Shown piece by piece: positions 1-7,898 of a stretch of DNA of 64,000 nt; positions within the stretch are counted from its first letter, which is position 1; each line of letters begins with the position of its first letter. The translations under genes and the position numbers were made by a program. The notes under the pieces are model-generated. The model did no database searches. It was not told where the DNA came from and worked only from the letters and a program-made list of their open reading frames with translations. This stretch comes from Lachnospiraceae bacterium XBB1006 (GTDB lineage: Bacteria; Bacillota; Clostridia; Lachnospirales; Lachnospiraceae). Location of the stretch: assembly GCA_900115795.1 (NCBI GenBank), contig FOXT01000015.1:1-64000 (forward strand), read 5' to 3'.

Positions 1-1
1 G

Positions 2-235
2 GGAATTATTAAATCTGAAATGTATGCAATGTACGAAATTACAAACGAAGAATCTCTTAGATTTGCAATTAAAGATTATATAAGATTCTACTCAGAAGAA
101 CGCATACAAGAACGATATAATTGTAAAACTCCTTTGGAGATAAGGTCGGAAGCTTTAGCAACTATAGATCCTATAGAATATCCTATTCCAGAAAATAAAC
201 GAATTAATAAATACAAAGAAAAATGGTGTGCATAG
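2..235 (+). CDS. IS3-family transposase (OrfB), C-terminal part, cut by window edge
   Basis: The reading frame is open to the left edge, so only the last 77 codons are visible. The visible part begins GIIKSEMY and contains IKDYIRFYSEERIQ, then a CKTPLE motif. This is the usual end of the DDE catalytic domain of IS3/IS150-type OrfB transposases, which cut and join DNA at the element's ends. A hairpin follows the stop, then a TGTCTACTTGACAGGGGGC stretch of the kind seen at IS3-family right ends. Whether the gene is intact cannot be judged here. Confidence 0.85.
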   Translation, partial: GIIKSEMYAMYEITNEESLRFAIKDYIRFYSEERIQERYNCKTPLEIRSEALATIDPIEYPIPENKRINKYKEKWCA

Positions 236-238
236 AAA

Positions 239-285
239 AATGACCATACCTCATACGAAGTATGGTCATTCATTAAACATTTATT
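239..285 (+). terminator. Hairpin after the transposase gene
   Basis: Perfect 11-bp inverted repeat AATGACCATAC / GTATGGTCATT (239-249 and 260-270) with a 10-nt loop, followed by a T-rich stretch. It starts just after the transposase stop codon. Confidence 0.7.
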
Positions 286-298
286 TTTGATATTTAAC

Positions 299-324
299 CT
301 GTCTACTTGACAGGGGGCATATCA
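299..324 (+). repeat. Probable right end of the IS3-type element
   Basis: CTGTCTACTTGACAGGGGGC resembles terminal repeats of IS3/IS150 elements, and it lies where the right end is expected after orfB. The exact last base is uncertain, because the left end is outside the window and no target duplication can be compared. Confidence 0.4.
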
Positions 325-419
325 TTAGCGCGAGCTCACTTTTTTTGCACTATATTATGCTTGGGGTTGCCAAGTATGGAGCTTAAAGTCGTAGCATACA
401 TTCCTTTTCAAACTTTTTC

Positions 420-695
420 ACAAATTCGAACGTAACCAGAAATTACCGGATTTTATTTTTACCGCCAATACTACCGTTTTTTTGGCTTTGGCACGTAACC
501 TTTTAGCCATTTGCCTCATTTCCTTACCTTCTTTTTTCTTAATTTCCTAAATTAGCACGTAAAACCAACCAGAACAAGAGTTTCTTTTACCTTCCAAACA
601 AGTCATTTTGCCCATTTGGCGCGGAAACGGTATTTTTTAGTTACGTTCCTACTCACGTATATCCATAGATTTGCACGTAAAAATCAAATCCCATG
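420..695 (-). repeat. Half-site array 1 (degenerate copy of the ~311-bp element)
   Basis: There is no gene between 236 and 813. This stretch holds nine 8-bp half-sites: GAACGTAA 428, TTACCGCC 459, GCACGTAA 491, TTACCTTC 524, GCACGTAA 555, TTACCTTC 587, GCGCGGAA 619, TTACGTTC 641 and GCACGTAA 673. Successive starts are 31-33 bp apart, except one 22-bp step (619 to 641). Read on the minus strand, the order TTACGTGC, 32 bp, GAACGTAA, 22 bp, divergent site, ... ending at GGTTACGTTC, matches the arrays at 34.3 and 38.65 kb. Orientation is inferred from that match. Confidence 0.6.
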
Positions 696-813
696 GTTTA
701 TTCTCCGCATATCACCTGCGAAATTAGCGGGAGTGGCTCGTGTTCTTTTTTTGTGTTGCAACAATGATAGAATTCTTGGTATAATTAATTTTAGTATACT
801 TAGGAGTGAATGA

Positions 814-1089
814 ATGAAACAATACGTAATCGAGGTAAGATACTATAATGTTAGTGTCTTTGTGACCATGGATGAAGAAAAGGATGCTTTTTTGGTTCCA
901 TACCTGAAGAAAATGTTGAAAGGGGAGCACATCACTTTGAATCTGATACTTGAGTGGTGTAAGAATCATGGACTTAAGACAAACACCAAATTTTCTTATC
1001 GGAAAGATTTTCCGCTTAAGGCGAATGTACTGAATTACCTGACTTATCGGCATGTGTTGTCGGATATGCGGAAGAAAGAAATGGAATAA
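814..1089 (+). CDS. Hypothetical protein, 91 aa
   Basis: Small basic protein that I do not recognise. The ATG has a ribosome site (TAGGAG, 801-806) at good spacing, so translation is likely. The sequence starts MKQYVIEVRYYNVSVFV and has no signal peptide, membrane helix or cysteine motif. It is mostly beta-prone at the N-terminus and helical later. It lies directly downstream of half-site array 1 and upstream of the FMN-binding-like gene, with a 50-bp gap. A long antisense frame over the same bases is a shadow. It could be accessory or a remnant of a larger gene. Confidence 0.6.
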   Translation: MKQYVIEVRYYNVSVFVTMDEEKDAFLVPYLKKMLKGEHITLNLILEWCKNHGLKTNTKFSYRKDFPLKANVLNYLTYRHVLSDMRKKEME

Positions 1090-1139
1090 GTACCCACCTT
1101 TTATCATATAGATAGACAAAGACAGTGTGGAGGAATTTT

Positions 1140-1565
1140 GTGAGCAGACAGACCAGACTGATAGTTCTACATATGAAAGAGGTAATGTATACGATTGTAT
1201 TCGTTGCATTGTTTTTTGTGCTTCTGATCTTGTTATTTCTAATGTTTCAATCAGATAAAAGTGACAAGCAAAAAGCAGCCTATGTCCCCGGAATTTATAG
1301 CGCCCCATTGGCTATGAAGGAAGGAGGGGTAGAAGTGGAGGTTGTGCTAGATGCCAATCGCATCAATGCCATACGTTTTCATCAATTGAGTGAGGAAGTG
1401 GCAACAATGTATCCATTGATGCAGCCATGCCTTGATACCATTAGTCAGCAAATCTATGAAACACAAGATCTAAAGAAAGTAAAAGTGGGAAAAGATGGAT
1501 CGTATACATCCCATATGATATTAAAGGCGATTCACAAAGCGGTGAATCAGGCAAAAATACAATAG
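1140..1565 (+). CDS. Membrane-anchored FMN-binding-domain-like protein
   Basis: 141 aa from a GTG start; the GGAGG at 1129-1133 favours it over the in-frame GTG at 1125. One strongly hydrophobic helix (about residues 16-38) is followed by an outward domain with GIYSAPLAM, then a VEVEVVLDANRINAI strand pattern, and finally a DGSYTSHMILKAIHKAV end. That plan resembles the small FMN-binding domain (PF04205), where the late Ser/Thr region carries flavin attachment in some members. The match is by pattern only. The 14-bp gap to thyA suggests co-transcription, though a functional link is not evident. Confidence 0.55.
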   Translation: MSRQTRLIVLHMKEVMYTIVFVALFFVLLILLFLMFQSDKSDKQKAAYVPGIYSAPLAMKEGGVEVEVVLDANRINAIRFHQLSEEVATMYPLMQPCLDTISQQIYETQDLKKVKVGKDGSYTSHMILKAIHKAVNQAKIQ

Positions 1566-1579
1566 AAAAGAGGAAAGAA

Positions 1580-2428
1580 ATGAGCATAGCAGATAATCTA
1601 TTCATAGCCATGTGTCGGGATATTTTGGATCATGGATATAGTACGGAAGGGGAGAAGGTTAGACCGAAATGGGAGGACGGCAGTTTTGCCTACACCATCA
1701 AGCAGTTTGGCGTGGTTAATCGCTATGATTTGCGAAAAGAATTTCCGGCCATAACCCTTCGCAGAACTGCGATTAAAAGTGCGGCGGATGAAATGCTTTG
1801 GATTTGGCAGAAGAAATCGAACAATATTCATGATCTGAATTCTCACGTTTGGGATGAGTGGGCGGATGCAGACGGAAGTATTGGCAAGGCCTATGGCTAT
1901 CAGATGGGCGTGAAACACATCTACAAAGAAGGAGAAATGGATCAGGTTGACAGGGTGTTGTTCGATTTGAAAAATAATCCTTATAGCCGACGTATTATGA
2001 CGAATCTTTATGTGCATCAGGATTTGCATGAGATGAATTTGTACCCATGTGCATATAGCATGACATTTAATGTGACAAAAGACCCGGGACAGGAGAAATT
2101 AGTATTGAATGGCATTTTAAACCAACGTTCTCAGGATGTATTGGCGGCCAATAATTGGAATGTTTGCCAATATGCGATTTTGCTGATGATGTTAGCACAG
2201 GTGTGTGACATGATTCCGGGGCAGTTGGTGCATGTGATTGCAGATGCGCATATTTATGATCGCCATGTTCCGTTGGTGGAAGAGTTGATTTCCAGAGAAA
2301 CTTATGCAGCGCCAAAGGTAAGCCTAAATCCGGAAATTAAAGATTTTTATGAGTTTACGACAAAAGATATTATTGTGGAAGATTACAAAACAGGACCGCA
2401 GATAAAGGATATTCCGATTGCGGTGTAG
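1580..2428 (+). CDS. thyA: Thymidylate synthase
   Basis: Cytosolic enzyme that methylates dUMP to dTMP using 5,10-methylene-tetrahydrofolate and releases dihydrofolate. The 282-aa length is normal. Visible signatures are the phosphate-binding SRR (Ser136-Arg138), catalytic Cys157 in NLYPCAYS, NQRSQD (181-186), the Asn of NNWNVCQY and the HIYDRH motif late in the chain. The start is supported by an AGAGGAAAG ribosome site. It sits 9 bp upstream of folA, whose product recycles the dihydrofolate made here, so the pair forms a functional operon. Confidence 0.97.
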   Translation: MSIADNLFIAMCRDILDHGYSTEGEKVRPKWEDGSFAYTIKQFGVVNRYDLRKEFPAITLRRTAIKSAADEMLWIWQKKSNNIHDLNSHVWDEWADADGSIGKAYGYQMGVKHIYKEGEMDQVDRVLFDLKNNPYSRRIMTNLYVHQDLHEMNLYPCAYSMTFNVTKDPGQEKLVLNGILNQRSQDVLAANNWNVCQYAILLMMLAQVCDMIPGQLVHVIADAHIYDRHVPLVEELISRETYAAPKVSLNPEIKDFYEFTTKDIIVEDYKTGPQIKDIPIAV

Positions 2429-2437
2429 GAGGATAGT

Positions 2438-2926
2438 ATGAATTTAATCGTTGCGGTAGATAAAAACTGGGGAATTGGTTATGAGAATAAGCTTCTTGTC
2501 AGCATTCCGGATGATATGAAGTTCTTTCGGGAAACAACCACGGGAAATGTGGTTGTAATGGGAAGGAAGACCTTAGAGAGTTTTCCTGGAGGACGGCCGC
2601 TTAAGAATCGTACGAACATTGTACTAACGCGGGATAGAAATTATGATGGAAAGGGTGCTATTGTAGTGCACAGCAAGGAAGAATTGATGGAAGAACTTGC
2701 AAAATATGACAGCGAATCCATCTATGTGATTGGTGGAGAAAGTATTTATAAGATGCTCCTTGATGAGTGTGATGTGGCACATGTGACCAAAATTGATTAT
2801 TCTTATCGTGCCGATGCTTATTTTCCAAATTTAGATGAGATGGCGGAATGGAAGATTGTGGCGGATAGCGATGAGCAAACGTATTTTGATTTAGAATATA
2901 AATTTTATAAATATATGAAAAACTAA
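2438..2926 (+). CDS. folA: Dihydrofolate reductase
   Basis: 162 aa, the normal size for a chromosomal enzyme reducing dihydrofolate to tetrahydrofolate with NADPH. The N-terminal MNLIVAVDKNWGIG contains the WGIG loop. IPDDMKFF carries the active-site acid (Asp26), VVMGRKTLESFP is the NADPH-binding segment, and IYVIGGESIY is the late glycine pair. The ribosome site AGGAGGATAGT lies just before the ATG. Its position right after thyA fits a folate-recycling operon. The 149 bp to ilvE hold a weak promoter-like TACTATAGAAT near 3042 but no clear terminator. Confidence 0.96.
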   Translation: MNLIVAVDKNWGIGYENKLLVSIPDDMKFFRETTTGNVVVMGRKTLESFPGGRPLKNRTNIVLTRDRNYDGKGAIVVHSKEELMEELAKYDSESIYVIGGESIYKMLLDECDVAHVTKIDYSYRADAYFPNLDEMAEWKIVADSDEQTYFDLEYKFYKYMKN

Positions 2927-3075
2927 CGAAAAAGATGATGGAAGTTAGAAAGTTCTATGGAAATTTTGTGACTTTTTCTATCTTGTAAGATGAGGAAAAG
3001 TATTGTATGATTATTATGTACACAGATTCATGTGGGGTTTACTATAGAATACAATGAAAAGAGAGGGTTTTATTT

Positions 3076-4101
3076 ATGGAAAAGAAGAATCTTGACTGGG
3101 GTAGCCTGCCTTTTGATTATATGAAGACAGATTACCGTTTTGTAGCAAATTATGTGGATGGAAAATGGGATGAGGGTCAGCTTATTGAAGATCCTAACAT
3201 TGTCTTAAGTGAATGTGCCGGGGTGTTCCAGTATTGTCAGGCATGCTTCGAAGGATTAAAGGCGTACACAACAGAAGATGGAAGCATTGTTTGTTTCCGC
3301 CCGGATATGAATGCTGAGCGTATGAAGGACTCTTGTGAAAGATTAAGAATGCCGGTGTATCCGGTTGATAAATATGTGAAAGCATGTGAGGAAGTTGTAA
3401 AGGCAAATGCTGCTTGGGTTCCACCATTTGGTTCCGGTGCATCCTTGTATTTGCGTCCATTTATGATTGCAACGAGCGATGTGTTGGGCGTTAAATCTGC
3501 AAAGAACTTCCAGTTCCGCATTATTGCAACACCGGTTGGACCATACTTTAAGGGTGGTGCTAAACCAATCAGTATTCGTGTTTCAGATTTGGATCGTGCA
3601 GCACCACGCGGAACAGGTCATATCAAAGCCGGACTTAACTACGCAATGTCACTTTACAATATTGAAGATGCGCATGATAAGGGATTTGCAGAGAACTTAT
3701 ACTTGGATCCGGCAACAAGAACGAAGGTAGAAGAAACCGGTGGAGCGAACTTCTTGTTTGTAAAGAAGGATGGAACAATCGTAACACCGAAGTCCGATAG
3801 TATTTTGCCATCTATCACACGTCGTTCCCTTTGCTATGTTGCAGAACATATGCTAGGCATGAAGGTTGAACACAGAGAGGTGTTGCTTTCTGAGGTTGCT
3901 GATTTTGCAGAAGCAGGACTTTGTGGAACGGCAGCAGTTATTTCACCAATTGGTAAGATTACAGACCATGGCAAAGAAATTTGCATCCCAAGTGGTATGG
4001 AGAAGATGGGACCGGTGCTTCAGAAATTGTATGATACCTTAACCGGTATTCAGGCAGGTAAAATAGAAGGACCTGAAGGATGGGTACATAAGATTTGCTA
4101 A
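3076..4101 (+). CDS. ilvE: Branched-chain amino acid aminotransferase
   Basis: 341-aa class IV (fold-type IV) PLP enzyme that transfers amino groups between Leu/Ile/Val and 2-oxoglutarate. The PLP lysine is Lys184 in GTGHIKAGLNYA. The CFEGLKAY and RPFMIAT segments and the TGGANFLFV strand are typical of the longer IlvE subfamily found in clostridia and eukaryotes. The start is set by GAGAGGG at 3061-3067. The gene stands alone, with a terminator immediately after it. Confidence 0.95.
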   Translation: MEKKNLDWGSLPFDYMKTDYRFVANYVDGKWDEGQLIEDPNIVLSECAGVFQYCQACFEGLKAYTTEDGSIVCFRPDMNAERMKDSCERLRMPVYPVDKYVKACEEVVKANAAWVPPFGSGASLYLRPFMIATSDVLGVKSAKNFQFRIIATPVGPYFKGGAKPISIRVSDLDRAAPRGTGHIKAGLNYAMSLYNIEDAHDKGFAENLYLDPATRTKVEETGGANFLFVKKDGTIVTPKSDSILPSITRRSLCYVAEHMLGMKVEHREVLLSEVADFAEAGLCGTAAVISPIGKITDHGKEICIPSGMEKMGPVLQKLYDTLTGIQAGKIEGPEGWVHKIC

Positions 4102-4114
4102 CTTAATAAAGCAG

Positions 4115-4150
4115 TTAAGGCTCACGCTTACGGTGTGGGCCTTTTATTTT
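4115..4150 (+). terminator. Terminator after ilvE
   Basis: GGCTCACG and GTGTGGGCC pair through eight positions (with G-U wobbles on the plus strand) around a short loop and are followed by TTTTATTTT. Confidence 0.75.
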
Positions 4151-4223
4151 CTAAAAAAGGCGTCTTTTTTGTATATCCTGACTTATCGCTGCATAGAATG
4201 AAAAAAACGCTACGGAGAACGCG

Positions 4224-5450
4224 ATGGATACAGGAAAGTTACTTATTTCCGTTCAATCTACTTTGGGAATACAGCCTGTTAGCGGGGCAAAAATTACATT
4301 GCGTAGCACCGGAGATCCGACCACTATTTTGGAAAGCTTTACGACAGATAGCGTAGGACAGTCCGAGACAATCGAGTTGAAAACACCCCCTTTAGAGTAC
4401 AGTATGGAACCGGAACAGTCGCAACCCTATGCACTATATACTATCGAAGTGGAGGCAGAAGCATATGCGCCGGTGACGATTAACGGAATTGAGGTAATGC
4501 CGGACGAAACGGCATTGCAAACCGTAAAAATGCAACCGCTGGCGGATGGCGGGACAGAGCAGAATGTAGTGATTGATAATAATACGTTATTTGAGGAGTA
4601 TCCGTCAAAAATGCCGGAGGCAGAGATTAAACCAACCACCGGAGGGGGAGAAATTGTATTAAGCAGAGTGGTGGTGCCGGAAATAGTGGTAGTGCATGAT
4701 GGTCCACCATCGGATAATACAGCAAGGAATTATTACGTGCCATACGCAGAGTATATAAAAAACGTAGCCAGCAGCGAAATTTATGCAACCTGGCCAAGAG
4801 AAACCATCAAAGCCAATGTGCTGGCGATTATGTCTTTTACACTAAATCGTGTTTATACGGAATGGTATCGGAACAAATCCTATGATTTTACCATTACATC
4901 CTCTACTGCTTATGACCACAAATGGACGTATGGGCGGAATATCTATCAGAGCATATCGAATGTAGTGGATGAACTTTTGGGCATGTATTTGGCACGTCCT
5001 GATGTAAAACAGCCTATTTTGACACAGTATTGCGATGGAAAAATGGTAAGTTGCCCGAACTGGATGACCCAATGGGGCTCGAAGTATTTGGGAGATCAGA
5101 ATTATAAAGCTATCGATATTTTGCGTTATTACTACGGGAGCAATATGTACATTAATGAAGCAGAGCAAATTGCAGGAATTCCTGCAGCTTGGCCGGGATA
5201 TAATCTGGAAGTGGGGGCAGGAGGCACAAAGGTAAAACAAATGCAGGAACAGCTCATTGCCATTGCAAAGGCATACCCACAGATTCAGGTGATATCTGCA
5301 GATGGAATCTATGGTCCGAAGACAGAAGAGGCGGTAAAAGCATTTCAGCGGATTTTTCATTTGCCGGTAACGGGGGTAGTGGATTACGCAACCTGGTACA
5401 AAATCTCGCAGGTTTATGTGGGGGTAACGAAGATTGCGGAATTGAATTAG
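4224..5450 (+). CDS. SpoIID-like protein with C-terminal peptidoglycan-binding domain
   Basis: 408 aa. Residues ~1-110 form a carboxypeptidase-regulatory-like beta domain (LLISVQSTLGIQPVSGAKI). Residues ~170-310 resemble the SpoIID/LytB catalytic fold (SSEIYATWPRETIKANVLAI, then YDHKWTYGR), a lytic transglycosylase that trims denuded glycan. Residues ~330-405 are a PG_binding_1 domain (GADGIYGPKTEEAV-type repeat: ADGIYGPKTEEAVKAF). No signal peptide is visible, which is odd for a wall protein; it may act inside the developing spore or leave by another route. A CGGAG site precedes the ATG. SpoIID assignment is by motif pattern; the binding domain is firmer. Confidence 0.7.
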   Translation: MDTGKLLISVQSTLGIQPVSGAKITLRSTGDPTTILESFTTDSVGQSETIELKTPPLEYSMEPEQSQPYALYTIEVEAEAYAPVTINGIEVMPDETALQTVKMQPLADGGTEQNVVIDNNTLFEEYPSKMPEAEIKPTTGGGEIVLSRVVVPEIVVVHDGPPSDNTARNYYVPYAEYIKNVASSEIYATWPRETIKANVLAIMSFTLNRVYTEWYRNKSYDFTITSSTAYDHKWTYGRNIYQSISNVVDELLGMYLARPDVKQPILTQYCDGKMVSCPNWMTQWGSKYLGDQNYKAIDILRYYYGSNMYINEAEQIAGIPAAWPGYNLEVGAGGTKVKQMQEQLIAIAKAYPQIQVISADGIYGPKTEEAVKAFQRIFHLPVTGVVDYATWYKISQVYVGVTKIAELN

Positions 5451-5490
5451 AGAAATTTCATATAAATTAGTGGATATACAGTGAAAGCGT

Positions 5491-5537
5491 ACAGGCGTAG
5501 CAGTTTTCGGACTACTACGCTTAGTTTGTGTTTTAGG
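5491..5537 (+). terminator. Probable terminator after the PG-binding protein
   Basis: GCGTAGCAG / CTACTACGC form a 9-bp stem with one mismatch around an 8-nt loop, followed by a T-rich run TTAGTTTGTGTTTT. Confidence 0.5.
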
Positions 5538-5543
5538 GTAGAA

Positions 5544-5572
5544 TTGACCTTAGGGAGACATTCTGTTATACT
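5544..5572 (+). promoter_or_regulatory. Promoter for the HAD phosphatase gene
   Basis: TTGACC (5544-5549), a 17-bp spacer and TATACT (5567-5572), about 40 bp before the start codon. Confidence 0.7.
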
Positions 5573-5610
5573 ATAGGGTAGAGATTTTGTTATATAAATT
5601 GAGGAGTACT

Positions 5611-6252
5611 ATGAAAAAGGCAGTTATATTTGATGTAGACGGAACCCTGTGGGATGCGGTTTCGGTAATCACGCAGTCTTGGAATCTGACTGCGCAGAAG
5701 TTCCCGGAGATTTCAAGTAGAATTACGGAGGAACAGATGCGAAGCCTAATGGGAAAGACCATGGATGAATTTGTGGTTTTGTTTCCGGAGGTGAGTGTAG
5801 AACGAGCAAAGGAGATATTGGCCCTTTGCTGTCAGGAGGAGATTACCTATTTGAAGTCCCATCCGGGAAAACTGTATCCGGGCATGATGGAGGTAATTAA
5901 GGAGCTTTCCAAGCAGTATGAGCTTTACATTGTCAGCAATTGTCAGGAGGGCTACATCGAAGCATTGCTGTCGGCATGTAACCTGACATCTTATTTTAAC
6001 GGATTTGAGAATTACGGAAGAACCGGCAAGGGGAAGGGACGCAATATTCAGATTCTGATGGAACGCTACGAGATTGACAAGGCGATTTACATTGGGGATA
6101 CCCAGATGGATTATGAAGCGACTCTTGAGGCAGGTGTACCATTTTTGTTTGCAGCGTATGGTATGGGAGAGGCCGAGAATCGAAGATTTACAGCAAACTC
6201 GCCTTCCGAAATTCCACAGGTTATTACGAAAATGAGGTACTTTTCTTTATAA
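5611..6252 (+). CDS. HAD-family hydrolase, phosphoglycolate-phosphatase-like
   Basis: 213 aa from the ATG behind GAGGAG (5601-5606); an earlier TTG lacks a ribosome site. The HAD core is complete: nucleophile Asp8 and acid Asp10 in FDVDGTLWD, Ser in YIVSNCQE (motif II), a lysine in GRTGKGKG (motif III) and GDTQMDYEA (motif IV). A helical cap occupies residues ~18-85, as in the PGP/beta-phosphoglucomutase subfamily. The substrate cannot be deduced. It is 12 bp upstream of the next gene and probably co-transcribed with it. Confidence 0.85.
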   Translation: MKKAVIFDVDGTLWDAVSVITQSWNLTAQKFPEISSRITEEQMRSLMGKTMDEFVVLFPEVSVERAKEILALCCQEEITYLKSHPGKLYPGMMEVIKELSKQYELYIVSNCQEGYIEALLSACNLTSYFNGFENYGRTGKGKGRNIQILMERYEIDKAIYIGDTQMDYEATLEAGVPFLFAAYGMGEAENRRFTANSPSEIPQVITKMRYFSL

Positions 6253-6264
6253 GGAGGAGTTTGT

Positions 6265-6807
6265 ATGGGCGGCTTTTTAAGTGCATTGATTGTATTTTTA
6301 ATTTTTTTGGCGAATGCAAGTTCAAAGAACAAGAAAAAACAACAGCAACAGAACCAGCATAACGAACCACAGCCGGTGACGCGTAAACCTAACCAGACCC
6401 GTAAGGAAGTATTGCTGGAGAAGAAGCGACAGCTTGAGAAACAGATGTATGAAGCCAAAGAACGGGAGATGGCTAAGGCCAGGGAGCGTGAGCGGGCGGA
6501 CGAGAAACGTCGACGCGAAATTGCCAGGCGAGATGAAGAACGAAAGAAGAAAATGGAAGAGCAGGCAAGACAGGGGGATATCCTTGATCGTTCCAGTCAG
6601 GCGGTGTCAGAAGATTTTTCAAAGGATCAGTTAAAAGAAGAATCCGGCAAACATGAGCAGTGTTCCATCGGACATTACGAGGAGTCGGAAGATAGTATGA
6701 AGACGGTGATGGATCTGATGGTGATGGGACCGAACTGTACAATTAGTTATGAACGTGATTTTGTAGCAGAAGGCGAGAAACTGATTTCTACGTTGGGAAG
6801 GAAATAA
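6265..6807 (+). CDS. Membrane-anchored coiled-coil protein, unknown function
   Basis: 180 aa that I do not recognise. A short N-terminal hydrophobic helix (residues ~3-17) is followed by a polar Lys/Gln-rich linker and a highly charged helix (residues ~45-105, KEREMAKARERERADEKRRR) that should form a coiled coil. The C-terminal 70 residues are acidic and may form a small domain (MVMGPNCTISYERDFVAEGE). AAGGAGG precedes the ATG. Likely a cytoplasm-facing membrane scaffold. The following 77-aa gene begins one base after this stop, so the two are tightly coupled. Confidence 0.65.
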   Translation: MGGFLSALIVFLIFLANASSKNKKKQQQQNQHNEPQPVTRKPNQTRKEVLLEKKRQLEKQMYEAKEREMAKARERERADEKRRREIARRDEERKKKMEEQARQGDILDRSSQAVSEDFSKDQLKEESGKHEQCSIGHYEESEDSMKTVMDLMVMGPNCTISYERDFVAEGEKLISTLGRK

Positions 6808-6808
6808 C

Positions 6809-7042
6809 ATGAAAGCATTTGAAACAGAATATGAAGCCATTATGGCATTTTTAGACGCAAGAACTTACGAAGAGAAATATAACATGTTGGGGATGATGCA
6901 TGAGTTCTTATCAGAGCATATGATTAACACCCTGGCAGCTTCTATGGATGAGGTAATCCCGGAAGGGGACTTAGAGTCCCGCTTCGAGGCATTACGTAAC
7001 TGCATTTCTACACATCGTCGGTTTGAGGTAGGCCGCAGATAA
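6809..7042 (+). CDS. Hypothetical protein, 77 aa
   Basis: Small all-helical acidic protein (MKAFETEYEAIMAFLDARTY). The ATG follows the preceding stop with one intervening base, indicating translational coupling with the coiled-coil membrane protein; the two may interact. No known motif, Cys pair or membrane helix is visible. Its last 35 bp overlap the 3' end of the convergent CYTH gene, an unusually long tail-to-tail overlap. Confidence 0.65.
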   Translation: MKAFETEYEAIMAFLDARTYEEKYNMLGMMHEFLSEHMINTLAASMDEVIPEGDLESRFEALRNCISTHRRFEVGRR

Positions 7043-7469
7043 GATTAACGTTTTGGTAACGGGCGTCGTCGGTAACGTCTTTGACAAACCAGTCTGGAGG
7101 GACGAAGGCATTTGCTTCTTCCGCAGAAGGGAATTCTACTTCGGCGATTACAAGACCCGAAAGCTCGTTTTCAAAAACATCCAATTCAATGGTATAAGAA
7201 TGATAGGGAATCAGATAGCGACATTTGGTAATGATGTTGTTATCTGATTTTTTGATTAAATGCTCATAGCCCTCCTTCGTCAGAGGCAGATTATATTCTT
7301 CCCGGCATAAAAGCCCCTTGCCCTTATAAGTCAGGTAAAAATCATCATTCTCCCGGCGCACCCGCACCACCGGATTGCCGCAAAGATAGCCCTGCTCTAA
7401 GCGGTGAAAATCGTATTGCGCAAGATCGATGTCATTAAGCGTAACCAAAAACTTTCTTTCAATTTCCAA
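7008..7469 (-). CDS. CYTH-domain protein (triphosphatase / class IV adenylate cyclase fold)
   Basis: 153 aa. It opens with the diagnostic MEIERKFLV (ExExK motif at residues 2-6) of the CYTH triphosphate tunnel fold. It continues with VVRVRRENDDFYLTYKGKG, which supplies the basic tunnel residues, EYNLPL, the acidic pair in YTIELDVFE and VIAEVEFPS. These proteins hydrolyse inorganic triphosphate or triphosphorylated substrates with Mg2+/Mn2+. The substrate is unknown here. The start is a TTG behind GGAGG (complement of 7481-7485). It overlaps the convergent 77-aa gene by 35 bp. Confidence 0.85.
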   Translation of the reverse strand: MEIERKFLVTLNDIDLAQYDFHRLEQGYLCGNPVVRVRRENDDFYLTYKGKGLLCREEYNLPLTKEGYEHLIKKSDNNIITKCRYLIPYHSYTIELDVFENELSGLVIAEVEFPSAEEANAFVPPDWFVKDVTDDARYQNVNLICGLPQTDDV

Positions 7470-7497
7470 AGTTAAAACCTCCGTAATTATAAAATAG

Positions 7498-7628
7498 TTA
7501 GTTAATTGCGAAACATCCTGACACGAAAGTGGCTTGGATTTGCGTAGAAAAGTGAGCTCGCAAGTTTACTTGCAGAGCTGCTTTTCTATGCAAATCCAAG
7601 CTGTGGCGACTGCCACAGCAAAGTTTCG
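7498..7628. repeat. Cloverleaf MITE-like element, copy 1
   Basis: Left terminal repeat TTAGTTAATTGCGAAAC (7498-7514); its partner is shortened to AAGTTTCG (7621-7628). Inside is a 21-bp stem (7532-7552 with 7581-7601, one G-T), capped by GCAAGTTTACTTGC (7560-7573), with a side hairpin TGTGGC/GCCACA (7602-7617). The same plan recurs at 46391-46535. It holds no coding frame of note. Confidence 0.65.
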
Positions 7629-7644
7629 TACCTTCACATTTTTC

Positions 7645-7758
7645 CTATGATAGTCCCGCGAGGCGATGTGTGGTGAGGCCGGCAATAAGCGAAAGCGCTC
7701 AACAAAAGGAATTACGGCATCGGCCACATCAACACAACACCTCACGAAACCATCATAG
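7645..7758. repeat. Second palindromic element upstream of potD
   Basis: Ends CTATGATAGT (7645-7654) and ACCATCATAG (7749-7758) are inverted copies with one mismatch. Internal complementary pieces include GATGTG/CACATC and the hairpin AGCG-aaag-CGCT. It looks like a different small non-coding insertion or a structured leader. Together with copy 1 of the cloverleaf element it fills most of the 429-bp gap before potD. Confidence 0.4.
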
Positions 7759-7798
7759 TAAAAACGTTCATAAAAGTAAAGGATAATGTGAAAATTTA

Positions 7799-7827
7799 TT
7801 GCAAAACGCACAAAAAAATGGTATAGT
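7799..7827 (+). promoter_or_regulatory. Candidate promoter of the pot operon
   Basis: TTGCAA (7799-7804), 17-bp spacer, TATAGT (7822-7827), about 70 bp before potD. Confidence 0.55.
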
Positions 7828-7898
7828 TGAGAGTACAGTGCAAAGTTATGCATTGTGAAAAAATAATGAATTTTTAACGAGCAGGAAGGAAGAAAAAG

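Noticed and set aside
724-1308. 194-aa minus-strand reading frame
   Set aside because: It lies antisense to the 91-aa gene and to the FMN-binding-like gene, has no convincing ribosome site and a composition unlike the neighbours.
4842-5360. 172-aa minus-strand frame
   Set aside because: Antisense shadow of the peptidoglycan-binding protein, rich in Cys and His in the way shadow frames are.
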